NCBI GenBank assembly: GCA_964017185.1 | Contig: OZ024870.1 | Span: forward strand, 60,738,812-60,802,811 | From: Rugalucina vietnamica | Taxonomy: Eukaryota; Mollusca; Bivalvia; Lucinida; Lucinidae | Length of the DNA: 64,000 nucleotides | Direction of reading: 5' to 3' | Shown here: one piece after another, positions 33,183 through 42,782 of the stretch | Numbering within the stretch: position 1 is the first letter of the stretch | How the letters are laid out: each line of letters starts with the position of its first letter | The notes under the pieces: model-generated | The model's database searches: none | What the model was told of the DNA's origin: nothing | The model's input: only the letters and a program-made list of their open reading frames with translations | Program-made: the position numbers and the translations under genes

Positions 33183-36040
33183 ACCACCCCTTGAGAATTT
33201 TGATCATGAATTGTCAGTCAATTAAAAATAAAAAGGCTGAAATTCACACTGTCATAGAATCGGCTAAACCTGACATCATATTGGGGAATGAGTCATGGTT
33301 AACCCCAGACATTAAAAACTCAGAGATTTTTCCAGATTCCTTTGATGCTATCCGGAAAGACAGAGCTAGTGATGCGCATGGTGGTGTCTTCATTGCTTTT
33401 AGGCGTGATCTTCTCTGTACTGAAGCTCCGGAATTGGACACCAAGTGCGAAATAATTTGGTGTAAGTTGAACATTATTGGATGTAGGACTTTGTACCTTG
33501 GATCATTCTATCGTCCCCCTAGGTTCCCAACTCAGGAGCTTGAACTGAAATATCTTGAGGATTTTAATACTTCACTTTCTCGGATTATGTCAAATAAAAA
33601 TGCCCATGTTCTTGTAGGCGGTGACTTCAATTGTGGTGATATTGAGTGGAGCACAATGCAGGTACCCGAGGGGGTCAAAAAGAGGCCAGTTCAGACTAAA
33701 CTTGTGGACATAATACAGGATCACTGCCTCTCCCAAATGGTAAATATACACACCCGAGAAGACAAGACCCTTGATTTACTCTTCACTAACTCGCCATCCC
33801 CAATTAACCGTGTTAAAGGGATGCCCCCGATCGGCAAAGCAGATCATGACATTGTCTATATTGAATATGACATAAAGGCCAAACGGATTCAGCAGGCCCC
33901 GCGTAAGATTTTCCTATATAAACGAGCGGATATGGACGGTCTCCATGACCATCTAGCGCGCTATAGGGATTCGTTCCTTTCAACTGACCATAGTCAGGTG
34001 TCAGTCAATGACATGTGGGTCAGTTTTAAGTCGGAGGTTCTCTCGGCTATTGAAAGGTTTATTCCATCAAAAATGACCAAGACAAAATATAGCTTACCAT
34101 GGATCGACAGCTCGATCAAACGCTTGATAAGGAAACGTGATAAACTTTACTTTCGTGCTCGCAAGTCAAGCAGCCCTGACATTAAGAACCATTACAAACG
34201 GTTCAGAGCACATGTTCAAAAGAGCATTAGAGATGCATATTGGAAGCATATTACCAATATCTTCTCCTTTGAAAATGATAACCCTGATCCCGATTGTCCC
34301 CGAAAAAATGAAAAGGCAAAAAAGTTTTGGTCATTTGTCAAGTCCCTTAAGAAAGACGCGTCTGGGATCAATACTCTTAGAGAAAATGGTATCTTGAAGA
34401 CTGACACTTTGGATAAGGCTAATATTTGTAATAGGCAGTTTCAGTCAGCCTTCACTCGCGAATCAGATGATGAAATCCCCTCCAAAGGCACAAGTCCTTT
34501 CACCGCTATGGGTGAAATTACAGTTGACCCCAATGGGGTCATTAAACTGTTGAATAATTTGAATATACATAAGGCGCCTGGGCCAGATGGCCTGAGTGCT
34601 AGGGTGTTGAAGGAATGTAGTTCTGAAATTGCTCCTGTACTGACCTATATCTTCAATGAGTCGCTTGCTCAGGGTGCTGTACCAGACGATTGGCGACAGG
34701 CAAATGTAGCCCCGGTATTTAAGAAAGGTGAGAAATACGATGCAGCTAATTATCGACCGGTGTCGCTTACTTGTATCTGTTGCAAAACTCTAGAGCATAT
34801 AATAGTCAGCAACATAAACAAACACTTGGCTCTTGAAAACATTCTTGCTGACTGTCAGCATGGGTTCCGAAGTCAAAGGTCTTGCGAAACCCAGTTAGTT
34901 CAGTTTTATCATGATTTGGTTAGTAATCTGGACCGAGCAGTGGGTCGAGGCCACAGGCAGACGGATGTGATTGTCATGGATTTCGCTAAGGCCTTTGACA
35001 AGGTCCCACATAAAAGGTTATTATACAAACTTGACTTCTACGGGATTAGAGGATCTACACATAAGTGGATCGACTCGTGGCTCTCTGAGCGCTTTCAAAA
35101 AGTGGTATTAGATGGCCGTGCCTCAGACCCAGTCCCGGTTCTTTCTGGTGTCCCACAAGGATCGGTCTTAGGACCGGTCCTATTTCTTATTTTCATTAAT
35201 GATCTTCCTGACAACATCAGGTCATCTGTTCGGCTATTTGCTGATGATTGTGTTTTATACAGAAATATCAAGTCACCATTGGATTGTCAAATTTTACAAG
35301 ATGACCTAAATAGCTTGGCCAAATGGGAAATGGATTGGCAAATGAAATTCAATGTTAGCAAATGTCATTCAATGAGGGTGACGCGGCTACATCCAAGCAG
35401 GCATATAGAGTTCAATTACACACTGCATCAGCAAACATTAGAACAGGTTCAGTCCGCTAAATACCTCGGTTTAACTATCACAGATGATCTTGATTGGGGT
35501 CAACACATTTCTGAAATTACATGCAAGGCAACTAAGACTTTGGGTTTTCTTCGGCGCAATTTGGCACTGGCACCTAGGCATACTAAGGAAGTTGCATACA
35601 AAACATTGGTTCGGCCTCAACTTGAGTATGCAGCTCCTATTTGGCATCCCTATCATGAAACTCAGATTGAGAAGGTGGAGAAGGTGCAGAGGACTGCTGC
35701 CCGGTGGACCTGCAGGCGATGGAGGAACACCAGTAGCGTCGGTGAAATGCTAGACGAACTTGAGTGGCCATCCCTGGAGTCTCGCAGGGAGCGGTCCTCC
35801 TTAACCTTCTTCTACAAGATACACTCTGGTACAGTGTCTCTTGATAAAGACAAATACCTGACCCCGGCACCCAATCTAAGGCATACTCGGGCATCACATG
35901 AATCACAATACACAAGACCATTTGCCTATAGTGATGCCCTGAAAAATTCCTTTTTCCCCAGAACTATTCCGGTTTGGAATAGTCTCCCTTCTTCAGTGGT
36001 CCTATCTAAGACCATTGAGGAATTTAAGGCTTCTATTTAA
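33137..36040 (+). CDS. LINE ORF2: APE endonuclease and reverse transcriptase
   Basis: The 967-residue polyprotein carries out target-primed reverse transcription. The endonuclease/exonuclease/phosphatase domain spans about 20-245: Asn25 in MNCQS, Glu52 in NESWL, Asp163/Asn165 in GGDFN, Asp236/His237 in ADHD are its catalytic residues. The RT spans about 480-760: APGPDG at 480, Asp615 in VMDFAKAFDKV, GVPQGSVLGP at 671, and the catalytic FADD at 701-704. The C-terminal region (820-967) resembles the thumb/tail of Jockey-type elements. No stop or frameshift is seen, so the copy may be young. Met33137 is the first Met; translation could start later or by re-initiation after ORF1. Confidence 0.9.
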   Translation: MQTKEAKPRTKRAVLNHPLRILIMNCQSIKNKKAEIHTVIESAKPDIILGNESWLTPDIKNSEIFPDSFDAIRKDRASDAHGGVFIAFRRDLLCTEAPELDTKCEIIWCKLNIIGCRTLYLGSFYRPPRFPTQELELKYLEDFNTSLSRIMSNKNAHVLVGGDFNCGDIEWSTMQVPEGVKKRPVQTKLVDIIQDHCLSQMVNIHTREDKTLDLLFTNSPSPINRVKGMPPIGKADHDIVYIEYDIKAKRIQQAPRKIFLYKRADMDGLHDHLARYRDSFLSTDHSQVSVNDMWVSFKSEVLSAIERFIPSKMTKTKYSLPWIDSSIKRLIRKRDKLYFRARKSSSPDIKNHYKRFRAHVQKSIRDAYWKHITNIFSFENDNPDPDCPRKNEKAKKFWSFVKSLKKDASGINTLRENGILKTDTLDKANICNRQFQSAFTRESDDEIPSKGTSPFTAMGEITVDPNGVIKLLNNLNIHKAPGPDGLSARVLKECSSEIAPVLTYIFNESLAQGAVPDDWRQANVAPVFKKGEKYDAANYRPVSLTCICCKTLEHIIVSNINKHLALENILADCQHGFRSQRSCETQLVQFYHDLVSNLDRAVGRGHRQTDVIVMDFAKAFDKVPHKRLLYKLDFYGIRGSTHKWIDSWLSERFQKVVLDGRASDPVPVLSGVPQGSVLGPVLFLIFINDLPDNIRSSVRLFADDCVLYRNIKSPLDCQILQDDLNSLAKWEMDWQMKFNVSKCHSMRVTRLHPSRHIEFNYTLHQQTLEQVQSAKYLGLTITDDLDWGQHISEITCKATKTLGFLRRNLALAPRHTKEVAYKTLVRPQLEYAAPIWHPYHETQIEKVEKVQRTAARWTCRRWRNTSSVGEMLDELEWPSLESRRERSSLTFFYKIHSGTVSLDKDKYLTPAPNLRHTRASHESQYTRPFAYSDALKNSFFPRTIPVWNSLPSSVVLSKTIEEFKASI

Positions 36041-36240
36041 ATCATTAGCCCAGAGGCATGCGTTTTAGTATGCCTCTCATCTATATCTTGTAAATAGTTT
36101 TAATGGTCCACCCCAAATGTTTTATTTTCCCTTGACTAAATTCTAAATTTAGCCACCCACCCCACACCTGAGGTGATGATCAGAAATTGATCGACTCAGT
36201 ATCAGAAGATAGATAGAATATTAATGAGGTATAATAAAGT

Positions 36241-36960
36241 CTTTAGTTGGCTTCCTACCGATCTTCGATTCTCCTTCTACGGCAGTCGTGTTTACATATG
36301 GGTTGGGTTGGACAATCGAGCGTTTGGTAGGCGTGATTATACGAGAGCGCGGTAGACTACTGGTAAGAGTGTTAATCGATCTAGGTGTGTTTGGTTCCAT
36401 TAACCCCGCCGGGTTGAGTCTTTGAGCGCAACACATTTACTCACCATAGTATGCCTACCGGTACATGGAATTGGGTCCATGACTGGAAAATCGCTGGTGG
36501 ACAATGAGCGCTGCTGTATCCTCGGCTGTATCCGTTTTTTTGTCGTCGGTAAAGCGCGTCGATGGACTTTGACCATGTACGCCGTAGCTTCACACCGACA
36601 ACAATAAAAAGTAAAGTTGTATTTGCAAATTTCGCTGATGTACGGAAACGCCTCGATCAGCACACTATTATACTTTATTGGGGAAACTAGCGACAATATG
36701 CAGTTGCAGTTGTAGTCAGTTGTTGAAGGCATTTGCAGTTGCATTTGTAGAAAAAAAATAGGAGTTAGCTATTTATATTTATCCTGCTGCCAATATTATG
36801 GCCCCGATTATGGCGGAATATCATTTACAGATTTACACTTTAAAACCTTAGCTGTTTGAAAACAATTATATTTCTTTCCTGTGTTACTCTTGTGTCCCCA
36901 TTAATTCAGGTAAAAAAAATGCATCCAGTCGCTAAGTTCTGTTTTTGTTTTGTTTTGTTT
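36241..36960. other. Intergenic DNA with modest CpG content
   Basis: It follows the LINE. CpG-richer DNA (36270-36600) surrounds a possible minus-strand first exon (separate entry). The rest shows nothing recognisable. Confidence 0.35.
36445..36576 (-). CDS. Possible first coding exon (44 codons)
   Basis: On minus, ATG at 36576 opens 44 basic codons (start MVKVHRRALPTTKKR) ending exactly at a strong donor, ATG followed by gtgagt, at 36445. The CpG-rich setting fits a promoter. No partner exon was found on the lower side, where the LINE lies, and no family is recognised, so this is only a candidate. Confidence 0.2.
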
Positions 36961-36984
36961 TCCTGTTACTCCCATCAATCAATT

Positions 36985-37290
36985 TCTGATTATTCTTGGG
37001 AGGTGTACATTGTACACTCCGGTGTGTTTGCAGGATGAGCCTACATGCATGAGGATAGAACCTGTGTAGGGATCTTTAACCTGCACAGGGGATGGCTGTC
37101 CCTGCACAGGGGGCCTCCAGTTAACGTCCCGATCCGAAGGACGGCGCACTGTATCATGTCATTCCTGCAAATGACACGAAGGGAAGCAAGCTCGGACCAA
37201 CAAATTTTCCTCGCCGCCGGCGGGGATCGAACTCGGGACCTCTAGCACAAGAAGCCAGTGCGCTAACCACTCGGCTATCTCGCTTCCCTT
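36985..37290 (-). mobile_element. tRNA-derived SINE (Leu/Ser-like head)
   Basis: On minus, from 37288, 'gagatagccgagtggttagcgc' (A box) and 'ccgagttcgatcccc' (B box) form a class II tRNA-like head. A body with an internal inverted repeat (cctgtgtagg…cctgcacagggg) follows. No target duplication was resolved. Confidence 0.65.
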
Positions 37291-37662
37291 CTTACTCAAA
37301 GTTCTTACTCAAAAAAGCTTGGTCTACAATAATCATTTATAATCATGCTGTTTATTATTGACATTGGCATTCTTATAGCTTAGAGACCCTGTCAACAGTT
37401 TTTCACTTGCAGATGGATCATAAATGACCAAGGGCTGAAGCGGCCCAGGCTAAAATCTAACCATGGCCATAACAACCCTTTACTAGAATTATGGTGACTC
37501 ACCCGTTAACCGGTGTATACCGTTAACCGGTGTAAAACGTTAATGGGCTATATTTTATACGTCTCTTTGTTCACGGTTGTAATTTTTTTCAGGCAATAGA
37601 CACGGAGCGTTGTTGAGTGTCAACATACTATTACTTACCATCTTTGTCGTGAAGTCTTCTCA
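37291..37662. other. AT-rich DNA, nothing recognised
   Basis: A short tandem 'ccgttaaccggtgtaaa/ccgttaaccggtgtata' occurs near 37505-37540. No gene is visible. Confidence 0.4.
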
Positions 37663-37666
37663 CAAT

Positions 37667-38582
37667 TGTAACATAGAAGCAACGAGTGGGTTTCTCAACT
37701 CTTTTATTCCACCGCTGCCAACAAATGTAACACAGTAACTAATCGAGCAGTTATGAAACATGAATTGCCTATTGGCTATAAGTAATTTTCCTCAGGCTGC
37801 TTTGCCAAATGATTCGATTTATGCATAAATATGATTTCAATAATCAACTTATTTTAAAACAAATGATTTCCCAATGATTTGCAATGATTTTGAAAATACA
37901 ATAAATAATTCGACCAATGCAATTTACCCTTGATTCAGAACGACCCTCTGTCTTCTGAACAACACAAATTCCAGAACCACTTGTTCTGAAACAACCTAAA
38001 TGCTCCTAGTGCAATACTAGTAAGCAATGAAGTTTCTCTGACTTCACACCACCAAATACTCTATCTCACATAACAACTAACTCTACTATCTCGACTACGG
38101 CTTGTTGTTAGCGCAATGCTAGACAACTTCTTACTCTTTCTGCTCTTAGTGCAATACTAATGAGCAGCTGATCTCCTCGACTTCAAACCGACAAAGATGT
38201 GATTCACACTGTTCGCTCTCCTTATATACCCCCAAGGTTCAGTCCATTATTACCTATGGGGTAGTCCACATTTTCTAGTCATTAAATCTATCATTTCCTA
38301 AATGCAAAATAAATCTCCCAATTAACAAATATTCAAATCTATCCTTCAATACTCGAAATGCATACTTTTGCCACCAATATTAATTATTTTATTTGTTAGC
38401 TTAAAGACATAAAATCGTCTGTGATACCCTTAACTAAAATGCGCCATTTCAAACTACTTCCGCGATACCAGCCTTTTTATTTATCAATAATTCGACGGGA
38501 TCGACATCGGGTACCGGTACGTACGAGTAACAGATTTAAACAAGTTATGGCTTTTGACAAATTAAAAACTCCCTTCATCACA
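37667..38582 (-). repeat. LTR1 (3' LTR of unit 1)
   Basis: It runs TGTGATG…TGTTACA on minus. A TATA box (gtatataagg, 38229→38220) marks the likely promoter. The low end includes one 60-bp copy of a degenerate primer-site repeat. Variants 'aaattaaaaact' and 'aaagatgtg' are noted; the first is shared with LTR4. Confidence 0.85.
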
Positions 38583-39035
38583 TTACCCACGCCTCCGCTT
38601 ATAATCGTCCCGATTACTTGATCAAACATCCGAACATGAACAAAAACATGATAAAACACTATTATAAACACATGCTTCTTTGGTTACTTCACCTCAAACA
38701 ATTACTATTCAATCTTTACTACCGTCAGTATTATCCCCAGAACATATGCATTCTTCTTAACCCCGTGGGTTTGAAACTTTTCTCTCCCTTAACATTTTAT
38801 CTAAATGAGTTGACTTTCCTGTCAAGGCTTTTGATGCCTTACAGCACGTTCTCTCAAAACAACTGTTTTGCAAGTCTTCAGATTCTACCTCTTATCAACT
38901 AATAAAGCTTCATTCCGTCATCTGGCTCCATATTTATCTATCCCCTTACTGACTTGATTGAGCATTATTTCATGAACATATTTTTTTTTGTTTTATTTTT
39001 ATCACTCGTTTTTTTATATACTCAATGTTCCAAAA

Positions 39036-41267
39036 TTACATAACAAAATCAGAAAACCTCTGTGGTTGACGCCTCTCACGTCTTCCTCTTCCAAACTCTT
39101 CCACAACTTCAATCTGTTCTTCAGCGTCATAGAATACTTCTTCGACTTCTTCAACAACTTCCTGTTCTCTGCTTGAAGACTGGCTGTCCGCCTCTTGCGT
39201 CAGCACTTCTACCTCATTGTTTCCTCTTGAAACTTCATCCGACTCTTCTCTCTTATATCTCAGTTTCATTCTGTCAATCTGTATCACATTCTGTAATTCG
39301 CGTGATTCCGTCAAATTTATTGCACCACTCTTAGTGCTAGACGATGCTTTAAGCCTTGAACACACATTACAACGGCTTACATACTGCACTACGTATGTAT
39401 AATATCCAGCCCAATAGTATTCTTGTCTTATCATCTCTAATGTTTTCTGTATTCCAAAATGGTCTCCGGCGATTGGGTCATGGCACTTTTGTAGCATCGT
39501 TTCTCTCATGCCTTTTGGAATGATGATCTGGTACCTTTCTGGCTTCTGTCTCTCATACCATATTCTGCACAGAAGGTCATCATGAATGCACAATCTGTGA
39601 AATTGTGACCAATAAGACTTAACACGGTTGCTCATTCCACTAACCCTTCCCCATTTTGGTCTTTGCTTTTTCAAAACCCAACTTCGAATTAATTTGATCT
39701 CGTGATCAGCTAGCTGGGCATCTCTCAAAGAACGCTTTTCCTCCGGCAAAGCTTTATTTCCGCCATCGGTAGTCTTTGTTGGCGAAATTACATTTTCTCT
39801 CCAAAGTGGTGCTCTGGTTATTGCTCCAGCTCGCATAACAACCTTTCTACTCGATGGTTGTTCTACTTGTACATTTTTTTCGTTAGGCCCTGGCTTTCTC
39901 TGAACTTTCGGACACTCAAACGATTTGTGTCCAGTTTCGTTGCATGCGAAGCACTTGGTTTTCTTGGGACATGTGTTTGCTAAATGCCTATCGTCCCCAC
40001 AGTTAAAGCATTTCTTTTTATGTTTGCTTTTTGTGTTCAGCTCATGGTTGTTCTTTAGAAAAGAATTCACCCTCTTATAGCTCTCTTTCTTTTGATCATG
40101 CATTATGAGGTTAATCAATTCAATAATAAGAGCTTGATCTTTCTTCTCTTTTTCAAGTAACTGGACTATCTGGTTCAAATCAGCATTTTCTTCCATAGGA
40201 ACATGACTTTGCCTTACATACTTCTGGCCTCTTCTTTGCCGTTCTGCTTGGTCAAAGGCTTCCAGCTCAACTGCCACTTTCACTGCTTCATTCAGGTCCT
40301 TTGGTCTGGTCTGTTGTATCTTCAACCTCATTTCTGAATCAGAAATAGCATCTACGAAGAAACCCATAGCCAAAGAATTTATAAGACATGGGTCTGCTTT
40401 CGGATAAGCGAGTGTTGTTAACCTGAGAATTCGCTGGCCAAATTCCGCCACATTCTCGCCATGTTTCCATTCCCGTTCTTTTAATTGAGCTCTATACAAT
40501 TCCGTTTGGCTTTCAGGCGAAAATCTTTCACTGAGCGCCTTTGATAATTCTTCGAAATCTTTCTGTTTTTCAAGGGGTAAGTTTCCCAACACTCCTTGGG
40601 CAAGTCCTCTTAAACTTACTCCAAGATACAAGCCCTTCTGCTGTATAGTCCAATTGTTAAGTTCAGCACACATATCAAAATGTGACCTATAATCAATCCA
40701 GGAAGTGCTACCATCATACGTAGCTGGTTTTGTTATGAAACTACGTTTCTTGTTTGGTTCAGCAGTTTCTGTCCTCTTTTCAGTACTTTCACTGTTAATC
40801 TGGCAAGAAAATGATTCTTCCAATGGTTCTTTCTTAATACTAAGATTCGGATTAAATTTTGGACTGTCTACTAAACCAGTTTTACTTTTTGTACTGTCTC
40901 TATTAGCTGTCATTTCCAGTTGTATTTCTGACAACTTTTCCATCAAGGCCAACATATCTCTTTCCCTGTTATTGTCTCTAGCTCTCATTTCTTCTCGAAG
41001 CTCTGCATACTCCCTATCTCTCTGTCTAAGGTCATCTCTCGTTCCCTCTATCATCCTGTACATCAAACGCATATCTTCTCTCAATTGCTCAGCGTTCATG
41101 GTTTCTCTAACCATTCTTTGTTCAGTGAATGGGTCTTCCACTGACACAGTTTGTTTCTGTACAGGTTTGGCCTTGGTTGGAATCAAGGGTACTGCGTCCC
41201 TAACCTCGGCCAATGGGTAAATATCACCAAAGAAATCTTTATATGCCATAATTATTTCACTACTCAA
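39036..41267 (-). CDS. Unit 1 Gag-integrase fragment fusion (743 aa), non-autonomous
   Basis: One open frame with a coiled-coil-like charged region (55-120), a retrotransposon Gag domain (about 180-345) and two CCHC zinc knuckles (Cys420-Cys433, Cys439-Cys452). It passes directly into an integrase N-terminal H2C2 domain (His596, His603, Cys633, Cys636, with GIQKTLEMIRQEYYWAG between). It then jumps to a Pol-like C-terminal tail rich in Glu (700-725) ending RRQPQRFSDFVM. Protease, RT, RNase H and the DDE core are missing, and both deletions preserve frame. The product could assemble particles but not replicate itself, so helper proteins are implied. This unit lacks the RT insertion of units 2 and 3. 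Confidence 0.85.
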   Translation of the reverse strand: MSSEIIMAYKDFFGDIYPLAEVRDAVPLIPTKAKPVQKQTVSVEDPFTEQRMVRETMNAEQLREDMRLMYRMIEGTRDDLRQRDREYAELREEMRARDNNRERDMLALMEKLSEIQLEMTANRDSTKSKTGLVDSPKFNPNLSIKKEPLEESFSCQINSESTEKRTETAEPNKKRSFITKPATYDGSTSWIDYRSHFDMCAELNNWTIQQKGLYLGVSLRGLAQGVLGNLPLEKQKDFEELSKALSERFSPESQTELYRAQLKEREWKHGENVAEFGQRILRLTTLAYPKADPCLINSLAMGFFVDAISDSEMRLKIQQTRPKDLNEAVKVAVELEAFDQAERQRRGQKYVRQSHVPMEENADLNQIVQLLEKEKKDQALIIELINLIMHDQKKESYKRVNSFLKNNHELNTKSKHKKKCFNCGDDRHLANTCPKKTKCFACNETGHKSFECPKVQRKPGPNEKNVQVEQPSSRKVVMRAGAITRAPLWRENVISPTKTTDGGNKALPEEKRSLRDAQLADHEIKLIRSWVLKKQRPKWGRVSGMSNRVKSYWSQFHRLCIHDDLLCRIWYERQKPERYQIIIPKGMRETMLQKCHDPIAGDHFGIQKTLEMIRQEYYWAGYYTYVVQYVSRCNVCSRLKASSSTKSGAINLTESRELQNVIQIDRMKLRYKREESDEVSRGNNEVEVLTQEADSQSSSREQEVVEEVEEVFYDAEEQIEVVEEFGRGRRERRQPQRFSDFVM

Positions 41268-41391
41268 ACTACAGAAAACACAATAAGAATCACACTCAAA
41301 ATATCAAAACTGCACTAGTTCAAGAATTCGATCCCCTAAGCTGCCACCAAAATGTAACATAGAAGCAACGAGTGGGTTTCTCAACTCTTTT

Positions 41392-41409
41392 ATCCCACCG
41401 CTGCCACCA
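41392..41409 (-). other. Primer-binding site, unit 1
   Basis: On minus, TGGTGGCAGCGGTGGGAT starts 3 nt after the LTR2 end (41413). It is complementary over 18 nt to the 3' end of tRNA-Leu(UAG) including CCA, as I recall that tRNA. A second partial copy (tggtggcagc) lies 60 bp further on, at 41349. Confidence 0.7.
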
Positions 41410-41412
41410 AAA

Positions 41413-42328
41413 TGTAACATCGAAGCAACGAGTGGGTTTCTCAACTCTTTTATTCCACCGCTGCCAACAAATGTAACACAGTAACTAATCGAGCAGTTAT
41501 GAAACATGAATTGCCTATTGGCTATAAGTAATTTTCCTCAGGCTGCTTTGCCAAATGATTCGATTTATGCATAAATATGATTTCAATAATCAACTTATTT
41601 TAAAACAAATGATTTCCCAATGATTTGCAATGATTTTGAAAATACAATAAATAATTCGACCAATGCAATTTACCCTTGATTCAGAACGACCCTCTGTCTT
41701 CTGAACAACACAAATTCCAGAACCACTTGTTCTGAAACAACCTAAATGCTCCTAGTGCAATACTAGTAAGCAATGAAGTTTCTCTGACTTCACACCACCA
41801 AATACTCTATCTCACATAACAACTAACTCTACTATCTCGACTACGGCTTGTTGTTAGCGCAATGCTAGACAACTTCTTACTCTTTCTGCTCTTAGTGCAA
41901 TACTAATGAGCAGCTGATCTCCTCGACTTCAAACCGACAAAGACGTGATTCACACTGTTCGCTCTCCTTATATACCCCCAAGGTTCAGTCCATTATTACC
42001 TATGGGGTAGTCCACATTTTCTAGTCATTAAATCTATCATTTCCTAAATGCAAAATAAATCTCCCAATTAACAAATATTCAAATCTATCCTTCAATACTC
42101 GAAATGCATACTTTTGCCACCAATATTAATTATTTTATTTGTTAGCTTAAAGACATAAAATCGTCTGTGATACCCTTAACTAAAATGCGCCATTTCAAAC
42201 TACTTCCGCGATACCAGCCTTTTTATTTATCAATAATTCGACGGGATCGACATCGGGTACCGGTACGTACGAGTAACAGATTTAAACAAGTTATGGCTTT
42301 TGACAAATTTAAAACTCCCTTCATCACA
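41413..42328 (-). repeat. LTR2 (5' LTR of unit 1 and 3' LTR of unit 2)
   Basis: It is almost identical to LTR1. TATA box gtatataagg at 41975→41966. It carries variant 'aaatttaaaact', shared only with LTR3. Confidence 0.85.
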
Positions 42329-42782
42329 TTACCCACGCCTCCGCTTATAATCGTCCCGATTACTTGATCAAACATCCGAACATGAACAAAAACATGATAA
42401 AACACTATTATAAACACATGCTTCTTTGGTTACTTCACCTCAAACAATTACTATTCAATCTTTACTACCGTCAGTATTATCCCCAGAACATATGCATTCT
42501 TCTTAACCCCGTGGGTTTGAAACTTTTCTCTCCCTTAACATTTTATCTAAATGAGTTGACTTTCCTGTCAAGGCTTTTGATGCCTTACAGCACGTTCTCT
42601 CAAAACAACTGTTTTGCAAGTCTTCAGATTCTACCTCTTATCAACTAATAAAGCTTCATTCCGTCATCTGGCTCCATATTTATCTATCCCCTTACTGACT
42701 TGATTGAGCATTATTTCATGAACATATTTTTTTTTGTTTTATTTTTATCACTCGTTTTTTTTATATACTCAATGTTCCAAAA

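Larger units (their letters stand above)
32100..36240 (+). mobile_element. CR1/L2-type non-LTR retrotransposon (LINE), apparently intact
   Basis: Two overlapping ORFs (32526-33182 and 33137-36040) are open throughout. The 3' region of about 200 bp ends near an AATAAA-like 'ataataaagtc' (36228-36238). The 5' region carries CRE monomers and possibly the palindrome. An APE-type endonuclease plus an RT with FADD, and a PHD finger in ORF1, fit the CR1/L2/Rex1 group of the Jockey superfamily. The exact ends and target duplication were not resolved, so the outer coordinates are approximate. Confidence 0.8.

Noticed and set aside
38421..41220. Plus-strand frames repeated in each LTR unit
   Set aside because: They are antisense shadows of the LTR and of Gag-integrase, with no independent motif.
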